64,000 bases of DNA from Glossina fuscipes (Eukaryota > Arthropoda > Insecta > Diptera > Glossinidae). The position numbers were made by a program, and so were the translations under genes. Positions 12,304-25,418 of the stretch are shown in pieces. The notes beneath the pieces are model-generated. The model had not been told where the DNA came from. It ran no database searches and was given only the letters and a program-made list of their open reading frames with translations. Position 1 is the stretch's first letter. The number at the start of each line of letters is the position of its first letter. The stretch covers positions 298,904-362,903 of the forward strand of contig NW_023998556.1 in the NCBI RefSeq assembly GCF_014805625.2, read 5' to 3'.

Positions 12304-15300
12304 AAAAAAAAAAAAAAGTAGAGAAGTAAGATGTGGGTAGTTCTTAAATTTGACTCCAGACCAATTCTATGATATACATAAAAAAAGGAACACTATTTAA
12401 AAATTTAAATGAAGCAAAAGATAATATTAACTGTCAAACGAACACTTTCTATCTCACACTTACACTGGATATAGACAATTTTAAACAAATTTATTAATCA
12501 ATAATAAAAATACATAAACATATGCTCGTCTATAAAACAAACTTATAAAATATATTAAATTTAAAACATAGAAGAGATATTAATAAGGAACAATAAAACA
12601 ATGAAAAATTTATAATGTCATTATCCCACCACTATCCATACAAACACATACATACAATTCATACACAAAGAGCAAAAAAATAAATAAGTAAATAAAACTG
12701 AAAGCAATCGCCATAGAATTTATATAAAAAAAAGGTGATAAATAATAATAAAAAAAAATTAAAAGCTATCTGAAAAAATCAAATAGTCTTACAAAAAAAC
12801 TAAAACAATAAATAACGTAATTTTATCAGAAGGAAAGTTAAAATGTTCTTTAAAAAAATATGAGTTCAGTAATCTCTGCCAACAATAATAAACCATACAG
12901 CATTTAAAAGGGATATAAATGAAAACGTAGCCAAAAAAATTAAACCTTTAATATCGCCTGCCTCGTAAACAGTTCTTTCTCTTCTCACCGTCATTCAGAG
13001 AAACCAAAAAAATTAAAAAACAATTTCCCATAATACTGCTGTAAACAAAACGAGAATCATGTAAACATAGGATGAGTGTTAAAATAATACGTAAGCAAAA
13101 CTTAGACTTAGCTACTATAAGAAGAAGAAGAAGATTTAACTGCTAAAACTTTGAAATGCATATTGACAGCAAAGTGCGATATTTTTCAAGCGGTAATAAA
13201 CTAAATTTGTATTAAGTATATATTTAATTTATTATGTATAAAATTTATTCCCCTGATCTGGGAATAAGCGCGGCCTCATTGTGTTTACAGCCTTGTACGT
13301 TAATAAAATTCGCCGTAGGCGGGTGGTCTCTAAACACTAATAAAATGGTAAGGAAGGGAAGAGAAACAACTTGGGCTTATTAATTGATTGTTTTCAATTG
13401 GAGAGCCTCGTCCACTTGGAAAATACCGGCTTTGCATAATCGTTGGCCTTGCATTTTTAAATTTGCCTTCAGTATTTCTGAGTAAATCTAAATTTTTTTG
13501 AATTAGAACTGCTATCCAAGCTTTCATTTAGACAAGTCTCCTCTCCTCTCTTTGCCAAGTTCAGGCGTAGCCTTCCTCCCATACGATGTAAATGTCTCGA
13601 AGAAAAGTGAGGAGGGCGTTACCTTCGGAGCGAATACTACCTAAATATTTCGCGGAGTTCGCGTAAACCATTTGTATACATAATCGTTTTCGGTTTGTTA
13701 ATTTAAGAGAAAAGGGATTGACTTCTGTGAAAATAATAAAACAAAAAACAGGAAAAATTATGACTTCGAAAAGTGAAATTTCTTTTTAAATGAGCTCTAG
13801 CTTGGAATTTTGCCTTCAAGTTTACTACAGTGTAGGCTGTTCGAAGCTCATTGTATGGTACTGGTTTAAATTTGGTACACCGAATTTAGGTAATTTATTT
13901 TATAATAGAATTCAGCGTCCGCAATATAACGTATATTTGGATAGGCTAACAAGAACTTGTAAATTCTTTGGTTAATCAAATAAAAACTAAGTCGCAGTTA
14001 CTTTATGGCCTCCTTCAAACCGATTTTTTAAATCATAGACCGGATTAGGAATTTTTTCGTACTCGTCATTCTTGGTGATAAGCTTTAATTCCCACATGTT
14101 TTTATAGTTTATGGCTTAATGTTTCGATCTCTTGTTCTTCGCAAGCTCTGCAATCTGCACTTATGTGCATAAATTTTTTGGAGATAGCAAAGCTCGAAAT
14201 TCGCATTGTATAGCTTGACTTTGAGGCTAAACCCTTACGTACTTTGTATTGTTACACTTCGTACGATAATTAAAGATTTTAGTGAAGTTTGTCGATTTAA
14301 AAACAAACCAAAACGAGCATTTAAACCTTAACACAAATTTAATAGTATTACTGCACCGCAACAAGTAAAATGAAATCGAATCCAAAGAATTAAATTAAGC
14401 TTAAAAAAATAAAAACGCATAAACAACAAAAAATAAAACAACTTTTTAAAAAATTTATTTCTTACATACATAATAGCTCTCACTTTAAATTTTATTTGAA
14501 ACTTGCGCACAACAGTTAAGAAAAGTTAATTTTAAATAAAAATTTCGAAACAGAGAAAACAAAAGCAAAATGCTAATGTGAACAAGTTGTATTCTATTTA
14601 CAGAAAAAGTTTATATTCTAAAGAATCTTTTCTTTGCATTCCAAATAGAAATTTACTTTTTTGTTAAAATAAGACGAATTTGCCGCGAACCTTGTTTGAT
14701 AGATACGTCCCCAATGTGGATTTTATAGATGTTTTCTTTGCATAAACTATTGATAGGAATATGTTGTCTATTTTTATTGACTTCCGGAAATAGCTTACAA
14801 ACATTTGTACAAAATTTAGCCTTTCTCTCTCAATTGTTTAAATTGCGACAAGTTTAGACTTGTTTATGGAAAAAAATATGCAGATCGACAGATGAATTGC
14901 TAAATTGCACCTGTTTTCGAATTTAGTCTGCGAACTTGAACGAGTCACGTTATTACAATTTAATTTTTGGGAGAGAGTTTCAAATGTAATCCTAACCCAA
15001 ACGGGTTATGAAAGATCTCACTTTAAAAAATTGATCCCGAAACAGAACTACTAGTCTGTTGATCAACTCCAATCTTTTCAATTCGATTTTTGGGATCGTG
15101 ATCATAGATAGGAAAATGGACGGAAATCAACTACTCTAATTAAGTGCATGTGTGGTTTATTCTATTTTTATTAATCAATAAAATGAAAAAAGTCACATAG
15201 CTCTATATTTCGTTGAGGGGTAGAGTGGAGAAAAATCAGTGCAATTTCTTACATTATTTTAATATTTCTTGTTCAATGCTTCTATAAGTAAAGAAAAACG

Positions 15301-17367
15301 ATTAGAAATTTTTTTTGATAACAGTAATGTTATTATTATTACTTCTTCTGTAAAAAGAAAAACCTTTTAAAATGCATTTAATAATTAAACATGATCCACA
15401 TATATTTACAAAAAGAAAAACTAATAAAAATTATTTAAAAAAAAAAATTTCTTACAATTATCTGTGTAAAAAATAATTATTGAGAATAATAAAACAAATC
15501 CAGATTCGGAAAAGCGAAAAAAATATATTACTTGAAAAAATAATTGAAATTAAATGATTATTTAAATAAAATATTATAAAATATATAATAATGATATAGG
15601 AAACACAATAAAGTTTTAAATTTAAGTGAAAAAATGGTATAAAGTAAATAAATATAAAAATTTAAAAATTCGTGTGATTTCATGTGAAATGATATCAGTA
15701 GTAACGTAATTTAGAACTGCTCACGAATGATAAAGTGCTTAAGTTATGATCTCATTAAAATTACAGGGAAACCTGAACAAGTGAAAAGGTAAAAACAGCA
15801 GGACAGCAACACAGCAAATGTTTTAGCTCTTGAATCAATGTTGAGTTTGCGGTCTTGACAAAAACTTAAGTTCAGTAAGAAGAAAAATAGTACTAGAACA
15901 CTCTTCGTGAATTACGGTCGCTATCTCTCATTCGTGAGAAAGAGATAACTTTTAACGCATGCTAGGTTAGTACATGTTCGTTATTGGTTGTTTCGTATAT
16001 TTATTTATTGTATATGTTCATTTATCACAAGATTTTAAGCTTACTGTAGGAAAACATGACACATGGAATTAATTATTTACAATAAAGAAACTTCTCATCT
16101 CGGAAAAGTGAAAACTGTACATAATAGAAGAAAATAGCCACATGAGAATTTGGGGCACTTGTGTGGATTCAAGCACATCGTACCCTTATCCAAAGACATC
16201 GTTGCATTTCATGCACACTGAAATTGTAACCTTATTTTAAAAAAAGTCCCGAAAATTTTTCAAGCCGAATGAAGCTTGCTTATGTATTGTGCCATATGTT
16301 CTCGGGTTCGCAGGGCAAATTAAAAGTTGGAAATCACTTGGTTTTCAGTTTTATTCGACCTGAGAAACTAAAGATGTTATGTTCGTAAACAAAACTGGTT
16401 TCTGCAGAAAAATTTATACATATTAGCTCGAAATATTTGGTATCCAAGATTCGTCTAAAGACGAATAAAAGTTTTATTAAAACATTGATTTTTGAAAATG
16501 TTCACATAAACTGTATATACATTTATTATATTTATTTTATTCTCGCTTTGTATGTTTTCTCTTTTTGGATTTAGCGGAAAGAGAAGAGATTTAAATTGCT
16601 TCTTTCCCATTTTTTCCGCCATTCTTAAGGGTTTCGTAGACTTTTTTTTTCTTAAATACAAATAAATTTTTTTATATGACACAAAGTACTATATTGTTAG
16701 ATGCTTAAAAAAAAAAACAAGTAAGAGAGAAATTCTTACGCAATGACCAGCTTTAGCAACTATATGCAAAAGCAATTTTAAAAGTTTGAATTATTTTTTC
16801 GTATGACGAGTTTTTAGTAAAAAAGGAAGTTATAAGTGGGGTGGTACTAAAGGTGTTCTGATTTAATCCATTTTCAGAAGGGCCGAACTATGTCAGCGTA
16901 CCAATTTTTATCAAAACTTCTCAATAGCTATGTCGTGTAGGTTGAACGGAAGTATACACGGACAGACAGAATAAATTCAGAAAATGATACTCAATCAAAT
17001 CAACAAGACGTTGATCTATCTTGAGACTTTCTGATGTCATATACACCCACACAGAGAGATACACAGACAAATATTAGATAGACAGACGGACTGGAAGATA
17101 GACAGCTGGCATCGACTCTGAATCAAATCAATAAAAGATCAGTCTATCTTGAGCCTTTCTGAAGTTATATGAACCCGCATAAGCCTGTACCACAACTACT
17201 GTAGGGAACAAGAAACTCGATCGCCAAATACGTTTTGACAAATACTTGCTTTGAGTTTTACTTAGATCGTTCTTTATATTTTCATACGAAGTGCCTTATG
17301 AAGTTTCCGCTGTAAAGTTTACATTTTTAACCATAACCTCCTTCAGAACATGTGATTCGAAAACATA
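12304..17367. other. Five kilobases of AT-rich DNA without a recognised gene
   Basis: Very AT-rich, with long A runs at 12302-12850 and 15380-15680. The segment 13250-13680 is more GC-rich and, on the minus strand, contains protein-like pieces in several frames (for example EILKANLKMQGQ), broken by stops. It could be a decayed gene or transposon, but I cannot name it. No RNA gene was seen. Confidence 0.5.
16992..17178. repeat. Diverged direct duplication, units about 129 bp apart
   Basis: TCAATCAAATCAACAAGACG and the following ATCTATCTTGAGACTTTCTGA at 16992-17040 recur, diverged, at 17121-17165. Several GACAGACAGA-type runs lie between them. The two halves look like an old tandem duplication just upstream of the mariner. 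Confidence 0.7.
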
Positions 17368-18624
17368 TTAGCTTGGGAAAAAAGAAATCCATTATTTTTC
17401 GATAGATGGCTGCACTGATAGATTTCTCGTAAAGTATCGATCAAACAATTTCATATTTATGCTCGTTGGAAAGGTGACATTTCGCAGTAAAAAAAATTCT
17501 TTTGCTGTTTTTCGTTTGGTGCATTCAGTTGTGAGTTACAGGGTGTTAGAAATGGAAGTGAACAACGAGAAAATTCGGTACATTTTACAGTTTTTCTTTG
17601 ACAAAGGCGAAAATGCAAGCCAGGCGGCTAAAATTGTGAGTGGTGTTTATGGTTCCGATACTGTAACAGCCAATTATGTGCAATTTTGGTTTCGTAGATT
17701 CCGTTCAGGAATTTTTGATGTTAAAGATGCACCTCGCACAGGTAGGCCGGTCGTCGAAAATGTCGATAAAATCGGAGAAATGATCGAAGTTGACCGGCAT
17801 GTTAGCAGCCGTAACATCGCCCAGGAGCTAAAAATCGACCATAAAACAGTTTTACACCATTTGCACAAACTGGATTCAAAAAGAAGCTCGCTGTTTGGGT
17901 GCCACGCCAATTAACAGAAAAAAACATGATGGATCGAATTTCCATCTGCGAAGCCTTGGCCAAACGGAATGAGATTTCTTAAACGGATGGTGACTGGAGA
18001 TGAGAAATGGATCACATACGATAACCTTGTGCGAAAACGATCGTGGTCAAAGATCGGTGAAGCACCTCAAACGGCCAGGAAGGTTTTGCTATGCATTTGG
18101 TGGGACTGGAAGGGGATTATTTATTATGAGTTGCTTCCATATGGCCAAACGCTAAATTCTGATCTCTACTGTCAACAACTGGACCGTTTGAAGATAGCGA
18201 TTGACCAGAAACGGCCAGAATTGGCCAACAGGAGAGGTGTCGTGTTCCACCAGGACAACGCTAGGCCACACACATCTACAGTGACTCGCCAGAAACTTCG
18301 AGAGCTTGGTTGGGAAGTTTTAATGCATCCGCCGTACAGTCCGGACTTGGCACCAAGCGATTATCATCTTTTTCTTGCATTGCAAAATTTCTTTAATGAT
18401 AAAAAATTGGAATCTAGGGAGGATTGTGAAAATCGACTACCAGAGTTTTTTGCAAATAGAGACCAGGACTTCTATGAGAGAGGCATTTTGAAGTTACCTT
18501 TAAAATGGCAACAAATCATACAACAAAACGGTGCATATTTGACCCAAATCGGACAATCCGAAGCATGTTAAATAAAGTCCTGAAGTTCATATAAAAATAA
18601 TGGATTTCTTTTTCCCCAAACTAA
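17368..18624 (+). mobile_element. mariner transposable element, near full length but inactivated
   Basis: The element is 1257 bp, close to the usual 1.3 kb for mariner. Terminal inverted repeats of about 32 bp are evident: TTAGCTTGGGAAAAAAGAAA at 17368 and the complement of TTTCTTTTTCCCCAAACTAA ending at 18624. They are flanked by TA duplications at 17366-17367 and 18625-18626, the target site typical of the family. The single transposase gene inside carries frameshifts. Confidence 0.95.
17552..18571 (+). pseudogene. mariner transposase (D34D), frameshifted
   Basis: The enzyme would cut and paste the element at TA sites. The start is taken at the ATG at 17552 (MEVNNEKIRY). An N-terminal helix-turn-helix DNA-binding region is followed by the linker RTGRPVV. 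The catalytic domain shows TGDEKW, HQDNARPH and YSPDLAPSD, with exactly 34 residues between the second and third Asp, the mariner D,D34D signature. Two lesions break it. A one-base loss near 17873 shifts the frame, so the first reading ends at 17914. A small deletion near 17972 shifts it again before the catalytic block. The second part is open to its own stop at 18571. The encoded sequence remains easy to recognise, so the insertion is not ancient. Confidence 0.93.
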
Positions 18625-20401
18625 TATAATTAACTCGTGAAAATGTTCTTGTAATGAATCGAATCTCGACGTAGATTATCAAGACAAAGTTCTATTGATC
18701 GACGTACGCTCACTTTTACCAATGAAGCACCATCCGCAGCCGCTCTGTGTGGCGGTGGAATAGCGAGGTTATCCAAAATCAGTTATCAGTAATTCGGCCA
18801 AGAAACATTAACAAATTGTGCAAAAACTAATAACGTAAGGTCGGCATCTCACATAATGTGGGACTGAGGCGATCTTTGGCATTAGTTCCATCCACATAAA
18901 TATATAAAATTTTTTATAATCACTTAGCCGCACAAGAAGACTACTTGTTGACTCCCATACATTTTGAGAAAACCTAAAAAAATCTTAGGGTCGATTGATG
19001 AAAAGACATAAATAAGCCCGAATATGAGCCTAATAGTAAACAGAAGTCGCCGGAAGGGTTGTTTGCTTTTTTCGTATAAACAGTCGCGTAACAACGGTGA
19101 TTGTAGAGGAACTTAAAATGGTTAAATCTGAATGGCCCGCAACCGTTTGTTCGCCAGAAATGAAATAAGAAAAACAAACAAGTGCCATCGTATTTTTCCG
19201 CTGGACAATGCAAGCTTTTAAACATCTCTTTCAATAGGCGACGATTTAAGTACTGAAAAAATTGCATTAGTCCGTCACCTGCCTACAGTCTTCATCTGAT
19301 ACCCAATGACTTCTCTTTGTAACCGAATGTCGGTAATGAATTGCACGTAAACAGTTTTCGCTGCCAAAGAAATTCACTGTTGTGTTTAAAAACCATGTTT
19401 TGGAGATGTATCAAGCGATACGAACGTATGTAAAAGTGTATAAAGCAGAGTACTTTGGAAAATAGTGCAGTAATTTTAAGTGACGGGGCAACTGTTTTTC
19501 ATTATTAATACCTGACGTATTTGGAAACTTATCCATTATAATGATGTGATATGATAATTGATATTTTCCCAAAATAGCATGTATTCACGTTTCCCTTTTA
19601 AGTAACTAGATTTACGATGGACGACCATATTCTTCTTATTGTATTATTCTTATATACTCTTACTTGTTTTTTTCTTTTAAAATTTTGCAAGATCTTTTAT
19701 AATGTTTGCAGTTCTTTCTTTATATGTAAAGCAAATTTTTCTCATATATTTTGTATGTGTACAAAAAATTTGTGGTTATAGATGTTTATAGGCTTTCGGC
19801 TTTAAATTCATTTTCTTAAATTTCAAAATAAATTTAGGTTTAATTATGTAACTCTTTTAAATTGCTACAATTAAACAAAAAACACACTATACTATAATAG
19901 TCGTGGGAAGTTTTAAGAAAACTACACATTTTTGCGTAACTCGGGATTAAGTTAGTCCCATTCATTTATATAATGTATAACTACTTGTAGATGATGGACA
20001 CGATAGGCTGTTAAAAGGGTACTTCTAAGAAACCTATTCAATCATCAGCAAAGAATACATGTTTAATACCCGTCTATCCCACCATTTTGGCTAGCTGTGT
20101 GCATAAATGTAAGTAAACACATAAACATTATTTTGTATACCTAATACAAATAAATTTGAAGCTTAAAACCTATATATATTTTCAAATTTTGTACTGTAAA
20201 AAATTTGGACTAATAATATATGCGGCGTTTTATGAATCGGAAAAGTGCTACTTAATAGGATTGAATGAATGAGTTTGACCTCCTAAGGGTTCCATATTTC
20301 TTAAACTATTTACAACATGTGCAATTAAAGCAATTATTGCGTTTCTTGAAATATATTACATTGTATTTGTTTTTTCTTCATGAAATTTTGCAGTTTTCTA
20401 G
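18625..20401. other. No recognised gene
   Basis: Sequence between the mariner and a possible small-protein exon. The minus-strand open frame near 18974-19267 is rich in Phe and His, with no motif, and is probably chance. Confidence 0.5.
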
Positions 20402-20537
20402 GTTTCACCAAAAGGATGCAGACATGAGTAGATTGTTCTCCCCATTTCTCCAGAAAATAATCCTGATAGGCATAGGTTCGTTTGTTGTTGGAGCACTCAC
20501 GCGTAAAAGGAAGGATAAAGAAACGAAATTAGGTTGA
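20402..20537 (+). CDS. Candidate small ORF: 37-residue single-pass membrane peptide
   Basis: A splice acceptor (TTTTGCAGTTTTCTAG) ends at 20401. The first ATG in the following exon, at 20424, opens a 37-codon frame. It starts MSRLFSPFLQK, continues with a hydrophobic helix (IILIGIGSFVVGAL) and ends with a very basic tail, TRKRKDKETKLG. A short Ser/Arg start, one helix and a Lys/Arg tail is the pattern of small mitochondrial or ER membrane micropeptides. AATAAA at 20733-20738 could end the transcript. I do not recognise the family, and a frame this short may be open by chance. Confidence 0.4.
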
Positions 20538-20941
20538 AGAATGGAATATGCCATACATGTTTCTAGGCGGCGGCTACCGGCCGATTTTGCACGCGCCATA
20601 AGCAAAAGACTGCAACTATAAAATATACTATTTTTGGTATGCTGACATAAATGTATAGGCGAATCTGTGATGTATATTGGGCTCAAATATTTTCCAACTA
20701 ACTGAGTAGGACCAACTGACATTTTTATAATCAATAAAATGCTTTGAAATCTTTATATGCTGGCGTGACGTAGTGGATATCAAAGATTTGCCTGAAGACG
20801 TATATTATCTTTCTTACGCGCGTTTTATTTACGTAAAACACTTTTTTTTGTCTGTGCTCTGCTTCTTTCCTTTTTTTTTGGTTTAACTTATCTTATGTGC
20901 TTTTACTCGCAGCGGTATTTAACAATTATATTGCAGCATGA

Positions 20942-20973
<32 letters not shown>

Positions 20974-21921
20974 GTATATACGTGTGTGTTTGCGTATCTG
21001 TATATTCAATTATAATATTTTAGATAACATAATATAATATTAGTTTTTTTTCTTACATTTTAATAATTTTTAATTATTTGCTTAAGAATTAATGCACTTA
21101 AATGTAATGATAATGTTAATCACCTAATATTTCTTTATTAATCGCTTTTCTTTTTTATGATGTGTTTGCTAAGAAAGAACGCAGTATTGGTTGAATTATC
21201 CGATTTAAGACTTATCGCAAGTCATCTATAATAAAATTGAAAAAAGGATCAAAATCAATTAAATCGATTGTTCGCAAAGGGTTGTTTCCTCTTGATGATT
21301 AGCTTTTTCCTTAAAGAATTTAATTTATTAGATTACAGAAGCACAAAGGTTGTGCTAATGTTGGATACCTTTAAAAGTGTGTATCAAAAAAGCATTCGCA
21401 AGGACGAAAAACTTTGATTTCTTCCCGAATAATAATAATGTGTAATTTTTGCCACATTATTCCATCTGCTTCTGCATCTGTATGTTCGTGAACGGGAGCT
21501 CCGTTTATATTTAGCATCTCACAAAAAGATCACTTAGGCATATCGCAATACCGAGTTTGCTTTTTTATGAAGTTTGTTTAATGCTACGGAAATCTCCAAA
21601 CATTATTTCTGTTAGTTAATGCCGATTTTGATTGACTTGACCGAAAGCAGCCTTATTAGTTAAGCTTAAGTTTAAAATTCCATTTGTATAAGGATTTGAC
21701 ATAATTATTAAAGGAGAACAAAATGACTACCGCCGATCGGAGCTAACGAGAAATATACCATTATCTTAGTTTGTTGACTAGGCAACATTCGTGGCTTTTG
21801 CGAATTTTTTAAAATTTAAGATAATATATCTTACCTCCATTATCCTCTTTCTAAGTTGGTTTTCATAAACCTTTCGCTTGTTCACCTTCGTTTAGTAAAC
21901 CTTTTAAAAATGTATTTTATG
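20538..21921. other. Downstream flank of the ear homologue, no gene seen
   Basis: Contains the AT microsatellite at about 20940-20982 and AT-rich DNA. Part of it is likely the 3' untranslated region of the ear homologue, which reads leftward from 21922. TTTATT (AATAAA on the minus strand) occurs near 21131-21140. Confidence 0.5.
20940..20982. repeat. TA/TATG microsatellite
   Basis: A run of alternating T and A broken by three G-containing units (ATATATATG, ATATGTATAT), followed by GTGTGTGT. Confidence 0.9.
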
Positions 21922-24900
21922 TCATGATACAGATGTTGCAAAGAAATCTTGCAGACGTTGTACGGTATTGCGATCCAATTTGCAAAGATCAAAATCAAAT
22001 GTTTTTGTCGTTATCTCGTAGCAACCGGTAGAAGCAATTAGTTCAACTACTTGTTGCAAATCTTCATTATCTTGTAAAGTCATAATTTTATGATGCAATT
22101 CTTGCAATTCACTCCAATAATCCGTAGCCAAGGTTGGCGGCGGTTGTGATACAGGTGTCGACACTACAACGGATGATTGTTGCTGTTGCGTGCTGGTAAC
22201 CGTTAATGGGGCTGGACAATTGGCACTAGTAAGTGTGTCGTTTATATTTAAGGCGGGTGAAGGAGTGGTAGCTTGTAACGGTGTTGCCGTTGTCGGTGGA
22301 GGTGTTGGTAATGTGTTAGTCGAGGTCAAGGCCACGCTTGAGGGTGAGGGACTGGGTTGCAAAAACGTGTTGACTTCTGGCAAAGTCGCTTTCGTGCTTG
22401 CGTTACGTAGCGAAGGAGATATCGATTTTTCCCTTGTGGCTTTGTTAACTTCCTTTTTGCTTTGTTTTAGAGGAGGTTCAATAAAGGTGTTGCTACAGGC
22501 TACTGAATTACGTCTTCTTTTTTTATCCTCTTTTTCCACTTTATCTGAAGATTTATCTCTTTCCTTAGTAGATTTCACCGTTTTCGTACTGGCTGCATTA
22601 TTTTTAGAGGATTCTTGTTTAACATTTGTTGACTTTACCGGTAAATCGGGAAAACTTGAATTTGAACTGTCGGAATGTTGTAATGTGGATTGTGATTTAT
22701 TTGGCAGGATAGTATTCCTGTTTAAAGATTGTTGCTCAGTTACGCCCTTTGGAGTTGCGCTGCCCAAGTCGCTTACTTCCATCTGGTTATCAGTTTGGAC
22801 ATTGGAAGTAGTCACCGTTGCTGCCGATATTGTTGGCTTTGTTGTGGTAACGGATGCCGCTATGGATACATTACTTTGACTGGTGGTTAGCTTGGTCTGC
22901 TTCGTTTTTAGTCCCGCACCATTCATATCTTGTAATTTATGTTTATTTTTTTCTTCCCGTGACGTCGGTTTCTCCCTGGATTTCTTCTCCTTGTTTTGTG
23001 ATTTTTTTGTCACTGTAGTGCTGCTGCCGTTGTTGTTGGTAAGCGAACCTGATGAAGTTATTGTGGTAATAGTTGAAGTTTCCTCTAGGTTTTGTGTTAA
23101 ACTGGGACTGGAAGCTAACTGCATTGAACTTTTATTATCAGTAAAATTTTCAGTTTTGTCTTCCGTTGGTTTATCTAACCTATCTTTTAACTCCTTTGCC
23201 TCCTTTCTGGAATCTTTGTCTTTATCTTTGTCACGTTCTCTTTCTTTATCGCGCTCTCGGTCTTTGTCTTTACTTTTTTCTTTCTTTTTATGTTTATGTG
23301 AACGTTTGTCCTTCTCGGGACCACTGGCTAGTCCTGCAGTGGATGTCGAGGAATTATTGGAACTAGAACTCTTCGGTTTTTCGTTCCCGCTGTTAGTAGA
23401 AAGGCATGAAGCGCTTTGGCCTCCGGCCGCAACCGTAAGTGTGCTATTACTGAGTGCGTTCTGTTTATCAGTTGTTCTTTCTACTGTCTTATAATCTGTT
23501 TTTGAAGTTTTATCACGATTCTTCGTATTTGCAACATCTGGACTTGTGCCGTTCGAATTGGCTGTGGTCGCTGCTGTTATGATTGACTTGGAAGCTTTTT
23601 CTATTTGTAACACATTGGCAGTGGCGGCTGCTGTTACTTCTACAGGATTTTGAGGCTTGTGTTTGTCTTTGTCCTCGTGTCTTTTCTCTTTATCTCTTTC
23701 CTTGTCTTTATCCTTCTTTTCCCTTTTAGACCTCTTGCTGCCAGAAGAAGAGCCGGAATCCTTTTTAGATTCCCTAGACTTAGAGGATTCACTCATATTA
23801 TCCCTTGACAATTTGGAGGAAGATTTTTGTTCATTCTCCAAGCGGCCGCTATTGGAAGAAGAAGGTCTAGCGATGGGATGTGTGATTGCTGTCGACGCTG
23901 TTAATGTTGTATTGATATTGTTTACAACCTGTAATGATTTTAACGGACTTATTTCACGTTTAGGACTATTTAAACGTTTCGCAGATGTTGACGATGAAAT
24001 TTGAGCAGTGGTGATGGCACCTTTTTCACGACTACGTTCTTTTTCTTTATCTCGTGATTTATCTTTTTTCGGTTTATCTTCGTTTTTATCCCGCTTATCA
24101 TGTTTGCTGCTGTCTGACCGTTTACTTTCACCACCACGTGCCTCTTTATGCGGGCTATTAGCCGACTGCTTGTGATGTTTTTCCTTTCTTTCTGACCTTT
24201 CCCTCGATTTGTCGCTGTTAGATGATGTCGATTTATCTTTATCTTTGTTCGATTTTTCTCTTGATGATGTGCCTGAACTGGAATTACTGTTTGTTACATT
24301 AACTGAAGATTTTGAAGACAATGGGTTTGCAACAGTTGGTTTTAAATCGGGTGAATGTTTAGCCGAAGATAGCGAACTTGGAGTAGTTATTGAATTGGTG
24401 CCTTTAGTTATAGGAGTGCCGAAAAGATTAGTAAATGTCGGCAATTTTGCCTCTTCTGAACGTGATTTGTGCTTTTTAATTTCGGTCACTGGTAGAGGTT
24501 TGTGATTGTCACCAGCCATTGCTGATGATACCATAGTTGCTCCAACTGTACCAGGTACCACCCCTGATACCGGTACGCCTCCACCTTTAAGCAATTTTAA
24601 ACGGAATTCTTCCGAGGGATTATCGAATATAAATTTCTGTATGTCGCATCTATGTTGAGGTGGGCCTGTCTGTTGCAAATCTAAATCATAATTGAACTGC
24701 ACCCGTTTAGGTTCCTCGCGAATACGAAAATAAATATCGATGGGTAACATAAAACCAGCATAGCCCGACTCTTGAATTGTATATGGCGGCTCCTTGCACA
24801 CTATAATTTCAAAAGTTATTACGAAAGTAAATTGAAGAAATAACTACTCTTACCGCGTTTTGGTTTGGGAAACGATTCATGTAAATTGAAGATCACTTTT

Positions 24901-25034
24901 TCCACAAAACAACTTATATCGGCCCCAGATACCCCTTTTACATATAATTCCCAATCATGTGTAAAACCTTCTGGAGTTTTTTTACTACGTAATTTTGACG
25001 TATGACCAATCTCAAATTGCACCTTAACCGCCAT
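21922..25034 (-). CDS. ear: ENL/AF9-related YEATS-domain protein (ear homologue)
   Basis: Two exons on the minus strand, 25034-24854 and 24800-21922, with a 53-nt GT-AG intron that joins in frame (PKR-V-CKEPPY), give about 1019 residues. Residues 1 to about 140 are a YEATS domain, the fold that reads acylated histone lysines: HDWELYVKG, FNLHESFPKPKR, ESGYAGFMLPIDIYF. The middle is long and low in complexity, with Ser/Thr/Asn stretches and several Lys/Arg/Asp/Glu-rich blocks. The last 65 residues (YWSELQELHHKIMTLQDNED to CKLDRNTVQRLQDFF) match the C-terminal AHD that docks partners in AF9/ENL. The family acts in the nucleus in the super elongation complex, helping release of paused RNA polymerase II. 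No lesion is seen and the gene looks functional. The plus-strand open frames over it are shadows of its biased codons. Confidence 0.93.
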
Positions 25035-25418
25035 AGTTTCTCATAACACCTTTTAAAATAATTGCAAATTTGTATAGATATAGCAAAATTATTAAAATAG
25101 GTAACGGCGGCTTGGCCTATATATCTTTTGCTTCTCACTTTAGCTCCGTCACACAATAAGAACGAAAAAATGCTAATATAGAAAACATGCGTGTTGACAA
25201 CCAACTAATTCTGCACCCATTAACACCCTCAATGAAAACTTGATGCCAGAACAAATTATTATTACAATTATTTCAAGGTATTTTTGTAAAACAATTAATT
25301 AAAGTAGAATAAAGCAACTTCTAAGTATTTTTCATCCTTTTCCATTGATTGTTTTTTTTATGATTTTCTGTGATTTGTTCTGTTCCCAATTTGCAATTTC
25401 TTCGTTCTCCACTTTCAA
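25035..25418. promoter_or_regulatory. Intergenic segment between divergent starts
   Basis: The ear homologue starts leftward at 25034 and a small ORF starts rightward at 25419, leaving 384 bp that may serve both as promoter. I see no clear TATA box at a fixed distance and no named motif, so the bidirectional role is inferred only from gene arrangement. Confidence 0.35.

Noticed and set aside
22190..24505. Long plus-strand open frames rich in Leu, Ser and Val
   Set aside because: They mirror the Ser/Lys/Asp-rich minus-strand exon of the ear homologue; no start context, splice sites or domains of their own.
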